Below are positions 7,862 through 16,592 of a stretch of DNA of 64,000 nucleotides, piece after piece. Numbering within the stretch: position 1 is the first letter of the stretch; every line of letters begins with the position of its first letter. The stretch is taken from assembly GCF_036206005.1 (NCBI RefSeq), contig NZ_CP108143.1:6911501-6975500 (forward strand). Reading direction: 5' to 3'. Below the pieces are notes generated by a model, which saw only the letters and a program-made list of their open reading frames with translations, did no database searches and was not told the origin of the DNA. Origin of the DNA: Streptomyces sp. NBC_00178. GTDB lineage: Bacteria > Actinomycetota > Actinomycetes > Streptomycetales > Streptomycetaceae. A program made the position numbers and the translations under genes.

Positions 7862-9742
7862 TCAGCGCGGCACCATGGTCCGTGCCTTCGCGACGCGCAC
7901 GGCGGTGGACAGGCTGTCGATGTCGTAGGCGCCCTGATGCCGGAGGCCGTTGACGAAGAAGGTCGGCGTCCCGGCCACGCCGCTGAGGTCGGCCGATTCG
8001 ACGTCCTCGGCCACGTGCGCCATGCCGGCGTGGCTGCGCATGTCCCGCTGGAAGCGCTCGGTGTCCAGCCCGATGTCCTGCGCGTATCCCACGAGGTGCT
8101 CGAAGCGCAGCGCCCCCTGGTGGTCCATCAGCATGCTGTGCATCTCCCAGTACCTCCCCTGCGACGCCGCCGCCTCGGCGGCCTCCGCGGCGATCTGGGC
8201 GTGCACGTGGACGTCGGTCAGCGGGAGGTGCCGCCAGACGTAGCGCACGTCCCCGCGGTCCCTGAGGAGTTCCCGCAGGACCGGTTCGGCCTCGCCGCAG
8301 TACGGGCACTCGTAGTCGCCGTACTCCACGACGGTGACCGGCGCCTGCTGCGGGCCCCGCACATGGTCACGCGCCGGATCCACGGGTACGGCGAGATCGA
8401 TGATTGTCTCCGCCCTGCCGAGCAGCGCCCGCACCCGCAGCCGGCGGGGGAGCAGCGCGATCACGCCCGTGGTGAGCCGGCTGACGAGGAAGGCGCAGAT
8501 CACCGCACTCAGGATGCTGATCTTCGCGTCGGTGAGGAGCGGGCCGTCGAAGGCGAGGGACGCGATGAGCAGGGACACCGTGAAGCCGACCCCGGAGAGT
8601 GTTCCTCCGATGAGGATGGCCCCCCAGCCGACGGGAGGCCTGGCCCGGCCCCTGCTGAACACGGTGGTCAGCGCTGACGCCCCGAGAACCCCCACGGGCT
8701 TGCCGGCCACGTACCCGACGAGGATGCCGAGGGTCACGGGCGACGAGAAGGACCGCGCCAACTCGTCGCCGGTGACGTGGATACCGGCGTTGGCCAGGGC
8801 GAAGAGCGGGACGATCGCATAGCTGGTCCAGGGGTGGAACAGGTTCTGCAGGCGCTCGTTCGGGGACACGGCCGAGGTGAGGCCCGCGCGCACGGACCTC
8901 TCGAGTTCGGGCGTCGGCTGCTCCCGGAAGAGCCGGAACAGCCCCGTCGCACGTTCGAGGTCCTCGCGTGACGCCGGATAGGCACAGGTCACAAGACCCA
9001 TCGCGAGCCCGATCACCACGGGCTCCACGCCGGATTCGAGGAAGGCCACCCAGATGACCAGGGCCAGCACCGCGTACACCACACCTCGGCGCACCCACAG
9101 CCGCCAGGAGAGGAGGATCACGCCCAGGGCGATGAGGGCGCCGACGAGCACGGGCACATCGACGTCGTCGCTGTAGACGACGGTGATGACCGCCAGGGCC
9201 AGGAAGTCGTCCACCACCGACATGGTGAGGATGAAGACCCGGAGCCCCGGGGGTGTCCGGCGCCCGATGATGGCGAGCATGCCCAGGGCGAAGGCGGTGT
9301 CGGTCGACATGGCGGCACCCCAGCCCTCCGCCGCCCCGGTGCCCGCGTTGAAGGCGAGATAGACGGCGACGGGGACGAGCATGCCGCCCGTGCCGGCCGC
9401 GAGCGGGAGCACGGTCCGCCGCCGGTCGCGGAGTTCGCCCATGTCGAACTCGCGGCGCGCCTCCAGCCCGACGACGAGGAAGAAGAACGTCATCAGCCCG
9501 CTGTTCACCCACGAACGCGCCGACAGCCGCATCTCGTACGTGCCGATCCGGACGGACAGGTCGGTCAGCCAGAAATCCTCGTAGCCGGACGCCGCGACGT
9601 TGGCCCAGACGAGGGCCGCCAGCGTCGCCGCCACGAGCGCCACCGCGCTGCCGGACTCCGTCCGCAGGAACGTCCGCAACGGTGAGGGTGAGGTGGCGCC
9701 GACCTTCGTCTGCCGCGTGAAGTCGGAGCTCCCGATAGACAT
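7862..9742 (-). CDS. nhaA: Na+/H+ antiporter NhaA fused to a DsbA-like domain
   Basis: A 626-residue two-domain protein. Residues about 25-445 are NhaA, with 10-12 membrane segments. The key acids are present: the TDTAFALG aspartate corresponds to Asp133 of E. coli NhaA, VVDDF to Asp163/164, and the lysine in AGKPVG to Lys300. Residues about 460-626 form a DsbA/thioredoxin-like domain with CPYC at 479-482 and the cis-proline loop GTPTFF. This fusion is known in actinobacteria. The C-terminal domain's compartment and partner are uncertain. The start at 9742 was chosen because the extra 33 codons upstream look non-coding. Confidence 0.93.
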   Translation of the reverse strand: MSIGSSDFTRQTKVGATSPSPLRTFLRTESGSAVALVAATLAALVWANVAASGYEDFWLTDLSVRIGTYEMRLSARSWVNSGLMTFFFLVVGLEARREFDMGELRDRRRTVLPLAAGTGGMLVPVAVYLAFNAGTGAAEGWGAAMSTDTAFALGMLAIIGRRTPPGLRVFILTMSVVDDFLALAVITVVYSDDVDVPVLVGALIALGVILLSWRLWVRRGVVYAVLALVIWVAFLESGVEPVVIGLAMGLVTCAYPASREDLERATGLFRLFREQPTPELERSVRAGLTSAVSPNERLQNLFHPWTSYAIVPLFALANAGIHVTGDELARSFSSPVTLGILVGYVAGKPVGVLGASALTTVFSRGRARPPVGWGAILIGGTLSGVGFTVSLLIASLAFDGPLLTDAKISILSAVICAFLVSRLTTGVIALLPRRLRVRALLGRAETIIDLAVPVDPARDHVRGPQQAPVTVVEYGDYECPYCGEAEPVLRELLRDRGDVRYVWRHLPLTDVHVHAQIAAEAAEAAASQGRYWEMHSMLMDHQGALRFEHLVGYAQDIGLDTERFQRDMRSHAGMAHVAEDVESADLSGVAGTPTFFVNGLRHQGAYDIDSLSTAVRVAKARTMVPR

Positions 9743-9922
9743 ACCCAACCGCTCACTAGGCGCCGCGACGTGATCCAGGCGAATGTAGCATTTCGCCCCA
9801 ATCGGGCGGAGTTCCGGACTCGGCAGGGGCGAGCGGCGCATCGGTCAGGGACTCCGGCCGGCCATGCATGCGTTCCGCGACCCCCCGAGCAGCCGGTGAG
9901 CAGCGGTACCAGGGCGGGGGTG

Positions 9923-9980
9923 AGCAGCGGTCCGGCCGTCAGCGGTCCAGGGCGTCAGCGGTCCGGGCGGTCAGCGGTCC
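9923..9980. repeat. Short direct repeats at the 3' end of the next gene
   Basis: GTCAGCGGTCC occurs at 9938, 9954 and 9970 with a 16-bp period, and a degenerate copy starts near 9923. The last copy overlaps the stop of the membrane protein gene. Downstream of a gene on the minus strand, it may reflect slippage. No CRISPR-like structure is present. Confidence 0.75.
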
Positions 9981-10441
9981 AGGCCGTCGAGGACACCCAC
10001 GGTCACCCACGCGTAGGCCAGGTGCGGGACGATGTCCGAGACCCAGTCCGATGCCGCCCACGTCCGTGGATCGGTCACTCCGAGGACCGTCATCGGACCG
10101 TTCGTCCCGATCAGCGCGCCGATCGACGCGGCGGTGTACTGGACGGCCATGGACGGGCGCCATCCGGCGGCGCGTGCGACGGCCAGGGCGACACCCATGC
10201 CGAGCCCGGCGGCGAACCCCGTTATCGGCGCGAGCCCGGCGACGCGGTTCTCCAGCGTCGGGCCCTCGCCGGGGATGCGCACATGGAGCTTTTCGGCCAG
10301 CCTGCGCAGGGTCACCTCAGGCGTGTTGCTGGCGGCCCGGCCCCGGAACGCCATGTCGGCGTAGCTGACGATGTTGAGCGCCGTCGTCCCGGCCGCTCCG
10401 GCCGCCGCCCCGTACAGGAGGGGACGCATCAAACGGATCAT
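9971..10441 (-). CDS. Small membrane protein of unknown function
   Basis: A 156-residue protein with an N-terminal glycine/alanine-rich membrane helix (LLYGAAAGAAGTTALNIVSY), a central polar region (NTPEVTLRRLAEKLHVRIPG) and two more hydrophobic segments. The pattern resembles uncharacterised actinobacterial membrane proteins; no enzyme motif is seen. GGAAGG six to seven bases before the ATG at 10441 supports this start. It is divergent from the PAS/GAF signalling gene, with 278 bp between them. Confidence 0.7.
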   Translation of the reverse strand: MIRLMRPLLYGAAAGAAGTTALNIVSYADMAFRGRAASNTPEVTLRRLAEKLHVRIPGEGPTLENRVAGLAPITGFAAGLGMGVALAVARAAGWRPSMAVQYTAASIGALIGTNGPMTVLGVTDPRTWAASDWVSDIVPHLAYAWVTVGVLDGLDR

Positions 10442-10719
10442 GACGAACCTTCCGTCGCGCGATCGGATGGGTCCCGGACCCATGACTCCCGCCCCCGCGT
10501 GCACAGCAAGCGTCGCATTCCCGTCCCGGCGCCGCATCACCGGCGACGCGCGAGCCACCGGGCGCGTATTCGGCGGCGCGCGGTGAACCGTCGGTGGCGC
10601 CCGGTGCGGCGTGGACCGGTTGCCGACCGTGCGCCCAGCCATCAGCCTGGAAGAGACGTCGCACGGCCGGGGCGCCGATGCCCATCCGCGGGAACGGGCC
10701 GTGCGAGGAGGTGCCGCCG

Positions 10720-13002
10720 ATGGCACACGACACTTCATTCATCCTGGACGACACCGGCCGCGTCACCGAATGGCGCGACGGTGCGGGAAGGTACCCGGCG
10801 CTCTCCGCGGCCGACACCGTGGGAATGAGCGCGGGGCAACTGCTCCGCGCCCTTGTGGAGCACCCCGCGGACGGCGGTGAACCCCCCGAACAGCTCGCCC
10901 TGTCGGTCGACGCGGCAGGCGTCGACGCGCACACACTCGTCACCGTGGCGCATGCCGCGCTCGGTCCCGCCGCGGCGCGGCTGGAAGCGGCCTTCGAATT
11001 CTCGGCCTTCGAGCAGTCCACCGCGGGACTGGAGATGTACGACGCCGAGTCACGTGTCGTACGCAGCAACGCCGCGGCTCTGGCGATGCGCGGACGCACC
11101 GAGGGACAGGTGATCGGGAACCGGGTCGCGGAACTCGGTTCCCGCCTCCCGATGGCCGACTTCCTCCAGGAGGTCCTCGACGGCGGAGACCCGGCCGTGC
11201 GGGGGAAGGTCCAGGGCCATGACGGGCGAGGGCAGCCGAGAGTCTTCGCGGTCACGGCGTTCCGGCTGAGAGACGGCCGCCGGACCATCGGCGCCGGGTC
11301 CGTGATCCACGATGTCACCGCACAGGACCGCGCCCAGGGCGCAGCCCGACTCCTCGCCCGCGCCCACGAGACGATCGGCACCACGCTGGACGCGATGAAG
11401 ACCGCGCGGGAACTCGCCTCGGTGGCCACCGAGGACTTCGCCGACGCGGTGTCGGTCGACCTGATCGACGCCGTGCTGCAGGGGTCGGACGCGCCGCCAC
11501 CGCCCGTCGGCACCGACATCGTCCTGCGCCGGGCCGCCTTCGAAGCCCCGGGGGACCTGCAGGCCGTCTACGCCGTGGGGGAGATGAGCTACTTCACCTC
11601 TCCCACGCCGTACACACAGGCCATGGCGGACCTGACACCGCGGCTGCTGGCCCCCGAAACCTCGCCCTCCGACTGGCTGATGCACGATGTCGCCCGCAGC
11701 GGTGCCCTGCGGGACGCCCGGATCCACTCGATGATCGTCCTGCCGCTGTCGTACCAGGGGAGGGTCCTGGGGCTGGCCAGCTTCTACCGGGGGCCGCGCC
11801 ACCCCGTGCCGTTCGACCCGCACGACGTGGATCTCGCCGAGCAGGTGAGTGCCACGGCATGCATCCACATCGAGAACGCGCGCCGCTACACGAGGGAGCA
11901 CACCACAGCCGTCACCCTGCAACGGAAGCTGCTTCCCAAGACGTTCCCCGAACTGTCCGCCGTGAGCACGGCGCACTTCTACACACCGGGGAGGCGGCAC
12001 ACCGTCTGGTTCGACGTCATCGCCCTGTCCGCCGCCCGCGTCGGCATCGCCATCGGCCAGGTCCCGCAACAAGGTCTCGACGCGTCGGTGACCATGGGGC
12101 GCTTCCGGACGGCGCTCGGTACGCTCGCCTCGCTCGAGATTCCTCCCGATGAACTGCTGGCCCATCTGGACGACGTCACCGGACGGATCCTTCCCGGCAG
12201 CCCTGCCTCCTGGCCGTCACCGGCCGACGCCCCCCGCTGCCTGTACGCCGTCTACGATCCCGTGTGCGGGGAACTCACCGCCGCGTCGGCCGGCTGGCCC
12301 TCGCCGCTCGTCACCTCGGTGACCGGCGAGGTGGCGCCCGCGGGCGTACCGGTCGGTGCGCCCCTCGGGCAGGGCGCCGGCTACGAACTGGGCCGCACGA
12401 CCGTCGCCCCGGAGAGCATGCTCATTCTCTACTCCGAGTCGATCCTGGAGTCGGGTGGGCGCGGGGAGGACCGCATGGCCGAGCTCCGGGGAGCCGCCGC
12501 CTGCGCCGGTCACGATCCCAAGGCCACCTGCGACAGCATCGTCCAGACCCTCCTCGGGCGGCAGGCGGCCGACGGCGCCGCCATCCTGGCCGTCCACACC
12601 CACCGCCTGCCCGACGACCGGGTGGCCACCCTGACCGGCAGCCGGGACCCCGCCGCCGTCGGTGACCTCAGGGAGCGGGTCGGCCATCGACTGGAGGCGT
12701 GGGGACTCGAATCGCACGCGTTCACCGCCGAGATGGTCGTGAGCGAACTGGTGACCAACGTGATCCGGCACGCGAGCGGCAATCCGACGGTACGCCTCGT
12801 GCGCGACCGGTCCCTGACGATCGAGGTGTCGGACGAAGCGTCCACGGCCCCGCACCTGCGTCACGCGCGGGTCCAGGACGAGGACGGGAGAGGGCTGATG
12901 ATCGTCGCCGCTCTGGCCCGGCGATGGGGGACCCGCTACACCGCGCGCGGAAAGGTCATCTGGGTCGAGGAGTCCCTCGACGAGGAGCCCGCCGCCGCGT
13001 AG
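10720..13002 (+). CDS. PAS/GAF regulator with degenerate PP2C and intact ATPase domain
   Basis: A 760-residue cytoplasmic signalling protein. The order is two PAS-like segments (about 1-60 and 85-190), a GAF domain (about 200-380), a SpoIIE/PP2C-like domain (about 400-595) and a C-terminal anti-sigma-type HATPase (about 620-760). The ATPase keeps its N-box (ELVTNVIRHA) and G-box (DEDGRGL). The phosphatase has lost metal ligands: GDWYD-like has become TVWFD near 427, IGDxxGxG has become IGQVPQQG near 445, and the usual TDG has become SES near 570. It is therefore predicted to work as a kinase/anti-sigma factor with a sensory pseudophosphatase. GAGGAG precedes the start. Confidence 0.9.
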   Translation: MAHDTSFILDDTGRVTEWRDGAGRYPALSAADTVGMSAGQLLRALVEHPADGGEPPEQLALSVDAAGVDAHTLVTVAHAALGPAAARLEAAFEFSAFEQSTAGLEMYDAESRVVRSNAAALAMRGRTEGQVIGNRVAELGSRLPMADFLQEVLDGGDPAVRGKVQGHDGRGQPRVFAVTAFRLRDGRRTIGAGSVIHDVTAQDRAQGAARLLARAHETIGTTLDAMKTARELASVATEDFADAVSVDLIDAVLQGSDAPPPPVGTDIVLRRAAFEAPGDLQAVYAVGEMSYFTSPTPYTQAMADLTPRLLAPETSPSDWLMHDVARSGALRDARIHSMIVLPLSYQGRVLGLASFYRGPRHPVPFDPHDVDLAEQVSATACIHIENARRYTREHTTAVTLQRKLLPKTFPELSAVSTAHFYTPGRRHTVWFDVIALSAARVGIAIGQVPQQGLDASVTMGRFRTALGTLASLEIPPDELLAHLDDVTGRILPGSPASWPSPADAPRCLYAVYDPVCGELTAASAGWPSPLVTSVTGEVAPAGVPVGAPLGQGAGYELGRTTVAPESMLILYSESILESGGRGEDRMAELRGAAACAGHDPKATCDSIVQTLLGRQAADGAAILAVHTHRLPDDRVATLTGSRDPAAVGDLRERVGHRLEAWGLESHAFTAEMVVSELVTNVIRHASGNPTVRLVRDRSLTIEVSDEASTAPHLRHARVQDEDGRGLMIVAALARRWGTRYTARGKVIWVEESLDEEPAAA

Positions 13003-13078
13003 GCGCGCCCGGAGCGGCCTCGCCGGGGCACGGCTTCGCCGCGCGGCGGCTCACCGGTCGGTCGAGCGTCCGCGCGGC

Positions 13079-13123
13079 GCTTCACGCCGGTCCGGCGGCC
13101 CGGCCCCCGTACCGGCGTGAAGC
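13079..13123. terminator. Bidirectional hairpin between convergent genes
   Basis: GCTTCACGCCGGT (13079-13091) pairs perfectly with 13111-13123 around a 19-nt loop. It lies between the stops of the PAS/GAF gene (+) and the sigma factor (-) and can serve both. Confidence 0.7.
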
Positions 13124-13139
13124 CGAGGGTGCGGTGCGG

Positions 13140-14024
13140 TCAGGCCAGCATTCCCGAACGGAGCTTGGCGAGCGTGCGGGTGAGGAGCCGGGAGACGTGC
13201 ATCTGGGAGACGTCCAGCTCGGCCCCGATCTGGGACTGCGTCATCTCCTGGCCGAAGCGCATCTCGATGATGCGGCGCTCGCGGTCGTCGAGCTGCCCGA
13301 GGAGCGGGGCCAGGGCGTGCAGGTTCTCCACCGTCTCCATGGCGGAGTCCGGCTCGCCCAGGATGTCGGCGAAGGTCCGGGATCCCGTACCGGTGGTCTC
13401 GCCGGTGTCGGTCGGCAGGTCCAGGGAACCGGCGGTGTAGCCGTTCGACGCGATGATGCCCTCGATGACCTCGTCCTCGGTGAGGTCCAGGAAGGCGGCC
13501 AGTTCCTTGGCCGTGGGGTCGCGGTCCATCCGGGTGGCGAGTTCGTCCTTCGCCTTCGCGAGCTCCACACGCAGTTCCTGGAGCCGCCGGGGGACGTGGA
13601 CGGCCCAGGTGGTGTCACGGAAGAAGCGCTTGATCTCACCCACGATGTAGGGGACGGCGAACGTCGTGAACTCCACCTCGCGGGACAGCTCGAACCGGTC
13701 GATGGCCTTGATGAGGCCGATCGTCCCCACCTGCGTGATGTCCTCCATGTCGCCGCTGCCCCGGTTGCGGAAGCGTCGCGCTGCGAACCGGACGAGCGAG
13801 ATGTTCATCTCGATGAGGGTGTTGCGGGCGTACTGGTACTCCCTCGTCCCCTCCTCGAGGACGCGCAGCTGCTCGAAGAACAGGGTCGACAGAGCGCGTG
13901 CGTCCTTCGGTGCGACCTTGCCCGCGTCCTCGATCCAGGGCAGCTCGCCGACGCGCTGGGGCGACGGCTCCGAAGTCGACATACCGTCAGTCGGTATGGT
14001 GCCTGCGGTCTGTTCAGTGATCAT
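13140..14024 (-). CDS. RNA polymerase sigma factor, SigB/SigF/SigG family
   Basis: A 294-residue group 3 sigma factor. Region 2 includes DITQVGTIGLIKAIDRF and the EVEFTTFAVPYIVGEIKRFFRD segment. Region 3 begins at VHVPRRLQELR. Region 4 carries the HTH MTQSQIGAELDVSQMHVSRLL. This is the general-stress/osmotic-stress type of Streptomyces, usually held by an anti-sigma kinase and released by a STAS antagonist. The neighbouring ATPase-bearing PAS protein and divergent PP2C fit that circuit. Start choice is uncertain: the ATG at 14024 has only a weak ribosome site and another in-frame ATG lies at 13982. Confidence 0.95.
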   Translation of the reverse strand: MITEQTAGTIPTDGMSTSEPSPQRVGELPWIEDAGKVAPKDARALSTLFFEQLRVLEEGTREYQYARNTLIEMNISLVRFAARRFRNRGSGDMEDITQVGTIGLIKAIDRFELSREVEFTTFAVPYIVGEIKRFFRDTTWAVHVPRRLQELRVELAKAKDELATRMDRDPTAKELAAFLDLTEDEVIEGIIASNGYTAGSLDLPTDTGETTGTGSRTFADILGEPDSAMETVENLHALAPLLGQLDDRERRIIEMRFGQEMTQSQIGAELDVSQMHVSRLLTRTLAKLRSGMLA

Positions 14025-14291
14025 TGCTGGTTCCCACCCTTGGTCGTACGGGGAGCGCTTCGTGCCGAGCCCCTGCCCTGCCTCGGGACGCCCATGCGTG
14101 AGATGACGCAGTTTTTCTTGCTGTGTGGAAACTGTTGTCTCGGGACATCGTAGGATGAGCAGCGCCGTCCACCGGTGCGACCCTGCGGGCGCGCCGCGCT
14201 GGATCGGGACAGGCCCCTTACGCTGGAGGCCGAGGCCGGGGCCCCAAAGGCGAACCGGGGTTCGGCGCAGCACGACGAGAAACAGGATCAC

Positions 14292-15479
14292 GTGGACAGA
14301 TTCGCTGCCGTCGAGCGGGAGCTGCGCAAGGCCGCCCCCCACCTCCTCGCCGACGTCGTCACGGCGGCCCTGCGGGAGCACTACGACGTGCAGAGTGTCG
14401 AGTTGCGGCTCGCCGACTACGGGATGACCACGCTCCAGGTGGTGTCCGAGGCGCCTCTCGCCGAACCCGTGCACGTCCACGACAGTCCGCAGGGGCGCGC
14501 CTTCGGCGCCCAGGAGCCGTACGTGGAGTCCCGGGGCACCCCGGGCCCCGTCACCGCGCACCTTCCGGTGACCGTCCGCGGCGACCGGCTCGGTGTCCTC
14601 ACCGTCACGATGTCGGAGGGCGGGTGCTCCGCGACGGACCTCGCCGAGATGCAGCAGATCGGTGAGGCGCTGGGCCACGAGATCCTCGTCGCCGAGAGGG
14701 ACACCGACCTCTACCTCCTGGCCCGCCGGGCCACTCGGCTGACCCTCGCCGCGGAGATGCAGTGGCAACTGCTTCCGGGCCGCTCCGTGAGGCGGCCCGA
14801 GTTCTCGCTCGGCGCCCACCTGGAACCGGCTTACGCGATCTTCGGTGACAACTTCGACTGGTCCGTGTCGGCCCACCACCTCACGCTCACCGTCACCAAC
14901 GGCATGGGCAAGGGGATGGAGGCCGCCCTGCTGACCAATCTCGTCGTCAACGCACTGCGCAACGCACGCCGCGCCGGCCTGGACCTTCCCGGGCAGGCCA
15001 GTCTCGCCGACCAGGCCGTCTACGCCGAGTACCGCGGCACGCTGCACGCGGCCGTCCTGCTGCTGCGTTTCGACCTGGCGACGGGCGAGGTCGAGGCCGT
15101 GGACGCCGGATCACCCCGCATGTGGCGCCTGAGGGACCGCAACGTCGAGCCGCTCGGCTTCGACGCCCAGCTCCCGCTCGGCATGTTCGAGGAGACGGAG
15201 TACGTGACGGAGCGCCTGCGGGTCGAACCGGGTGACCGGCTGCTCATAGGGAGCGACGGGGTCTACGACAGTGCTTCGGCGGCGGGCGAGCGCTACGGGG
15301 AGCGCGCCCTGGCACGGTCTCTGTCCGCGCACCGGCTGCTGCCCTCGGAACAGGTGCCCCTCGCCGTGCTCCGCGATCTGCGTAGCTACCGAGGTGACAC
15401 GCCGCTGGACGACGACGCCCTGGTCGTCTGCATGGACTGGTTCGGCAGGCAGCCCCCCTCGGGCGACACATCCGCGTGA
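14292..15479 (+). CDS. SpoIIE-like PP2C serine phosphatase with GAF-like N-terminus
   Basis: A 395-residue protein starting with GTG after AGGA. Residues about 1-165 resemble a GAF sensor; residues about 175-395 form a PPM/SpoIIE phosphatase. Metal-binding motifs GDNFDW (about 186), IGSDG (about 319) and DDDALVVC (about 373) are kept. The usual D in the second motif is Asn (TNGMGKGME, about 201). Proteins of this type dephosphorylate STAS antagonists and so release SigB-like factors. It is divergent from the sigma factor and shares a 267-bp intergenic region with it, suggesting functional linkage. Confidence 0.88.
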   Translation: MDRFAAVERELRKAAPHLLADVVTAALREHYDVQSVELRLADYGMTTLQVVSEAPLAEPVHVHDSPQGRAFGAQEPYVESRGTPGPVTAHLPVTVRGDRLGVLTVTMSEGGCSATDLAEMQQIGEALGHEILVAERDTDLYLLARRATRLTLAAEMQWQLLPGRSVRRPEFSLGAHLEPAYAIFGDNFDWSVSAHHLTLTVTNGMGKGMEAALLTNLVVNALRNARRAGLDLPGQASLADQAVYAEYRGTLHAAVLLLRFDLATGEVEAVDAGSPRMWRLRDRNVEPLGFDAQLPLGMFEETEYVTERLRVEPGDRLLIGSDGVYDSASAAGERYGERALARSLSAHRLLPSEQVPLAVLRDLRSYRGDTPLDDDALVVCMDWFGRQPPSGDTSA

Positions 15480-15504
15480 TGCCTGATGCCTGATGCCTGA
15501 TGCC
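15477..15504. repeat. Four tandem TGATGCC repeats overlapping the PP2C stop
   Basis: TGATGCC occurs four times in a row from 15477; the first TGA is the PP2C stop codon. Seven-base units would shift frame only beyond the stop, so the effect on the protein is nil. Confidence 0.9.
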
Positions 15505-15921
15505 TGATCCGTTGCCGCGGCCGTAGCTGAGCCGGCCGATCGTGTCCGGAGCGACTTGGTGGCCGGCGGCGGCAGGCCGAGGCGGACGTCGGCCCGGGCT
15601 TGTCGCGGCGCGGGGCCACGGCCCGGTGCCGGTTCAGGAGGCTGTTCGCCTGCGCTGGTAGTGCCGCTCTTCGGTCAAGCCGGGGATGTCCACCGCGCGA
15701 TCCTTCGCGCGGGCGGGCCGGCTGTCCGTCGTCTCCGGGGTCGCACAGTCCTGGTCGGCGCGAACCGGGTCGCGATCAGCGAGCACCGCAAGCTTCCCGA
15801 ACGGGTGCCGGCCGGGCTGCTGGGCGACAGTCCGCGCCGCGCGGATGCCGGTGACCCGAAGCGTTGCCTCGGGCAAGCGGTGGGGCCGGGAACCGGGGGC
15901 CCGACCCCGCCGGGACGGGTG
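15505..15921. other. Gap with no supported gene
   Basis: About 417 bp between the PP2C and TetR genes. Several frames are open because of the GC content, including one of 80 codons on the minus strand (15634-15876). None shows a recognisable domain, and no promoter or hairpin stands out. It could hold a decayed gene. Confidence 0.4.
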
Positions 15922-16500
15922 TCAGACGAGGGCGAGCCGGTCCACCAGCAGCTCCACCCTCGGTGCGGCGTCCTCCGGCGGCAACCGCCCCGCCCTGGTC
16001 AGCGTCGCGAGGCCGTGCAGGGACGCCCAGAACACCTCGGTGAACAGGCCCGGGTGGACACCGTCCCCGGCGACCTCGGTCAGGCTCTCCAGCAGTGCGG
16101 CGAAAGCGTCCTTCAGCGGCTCCGGGGTGTCCTCGTGCGCGTACGCCAGGCCGCCGTCGAGCTGGAACAAGGCGTCGTACACCGCCGAGTTGCGTGCGGC
16201 GAAGTCCAGGTAGGCGCGGGCGAGCGCGGTGATCCGCTCGCGTGGGCCGTCCGCTGCGGCGGTCGCGGCACGCACCACTGCGGCCAGTTCGGCGGCGCCC
16301 TCCAGGGCGACGGCGCCGATGATCTCCCGCTTGCCGCGGAAGTGACTGTAGAGGACGGGCTGGCTGTACTCGATGCGCTCGGCGAGCCGACGGGTGGTGA
16401 CCGCGTCCCAGCCCTGCTGCTCGGCGAGTTCGCGGGCTGTCGCCACGATGAGGCGCTCGCGCTCCGCCCGTTCGCGCCGCTTGCGTTCCTGAACCGACAT
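15922..16500 (-). CDS. TetR/AcrR-family regulator
   Basis: A 192-residue one-component regulator. The N-terminal HTH runs through residues about 15-60 (TTRRLAERIEYSQPVLYSHFRGKREII), and a ligand-binding helical domain with LDFAARNSAVYDALFQLDGG follows. The ATG at 16500 was chosen over one nine codons upstream, since the latter would bury the first operator. It is divergent from a DUF1772 membrane protein. Two near-identical CTAGC/GCTAG sites lie between, so it most likely represses both genes. Confidence 0.93.
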   Translation of the reverse strand: MSVQERKRRERAERERLIVATARELAEQQGWDAVTTRRLAERIEYSQPVLYSHFRGKREIIGAVALEGAAELAAVVRAATAAADGPRERITALARAYLDFAARNSAVYDALFQLDGGLAYAHEDTPEPLKDAFAALLESLTEVAGDGVHPGLFTEVFWASLHGLATLTRAGRLPPEDAAPRVELLVDRLALV

Positions 16501-16510
16501 GACTCGGATC

Positions 16511-16523
16511 CTAGCACCGCTAG
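16511..16523. promoter_or_regulatory. TetR operator candidate 1
   Basis: CTAGCACCGCTAG is an inverted repeat of CTAGC/GCTAG around a 3-bp centre, 11 bp upstream of the tetR start. It matches operator candidate 2 at all but one central base. Confidence 0.7.
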
Positions 16524-16560
16524 ACAAGAGAGCGGCAGCAGTACTAGCGTCGACCTGTCA

Positions 16561-16575
16561 TCTAGCAGCGCTAGA
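16561..16575. promoter_or_regulatory. TetR operator candidate 2
   Basis: TCTAGCAGCGCTAGA is an inverted repeat (TCTAGC/GCTAGA) 18 bp upstream of the DUF1772 start. An extra CTAGC-like half-site (ACTAGCG) lies near 16542. Two sites in the shared region explain joint repression of both genes. Confidence 0.75.
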
Positions 16576-16592
16576 TTCCAGGAGGGGTCATC

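Noticed and set aside
9923..9980. Possible CRISPR or iteron array near the membrane protein gene
   Set aside because: The 11-bp units have 5-bp spacers and overlap a stop codon; better explained by slippage.
14025..14160. SigB-type autoregulated promoter (GTTT/GGGTA) for the sigma gene
   Set aside because: Fragments such as GTTT and GGGTG exist, but not at the expected spacing.
15634..15876. 80-codon minus-strand frame in the 15.5-15.9 kb gap
   Set aside because: No domain or start site was recognised; codon pattern is ambiguous.
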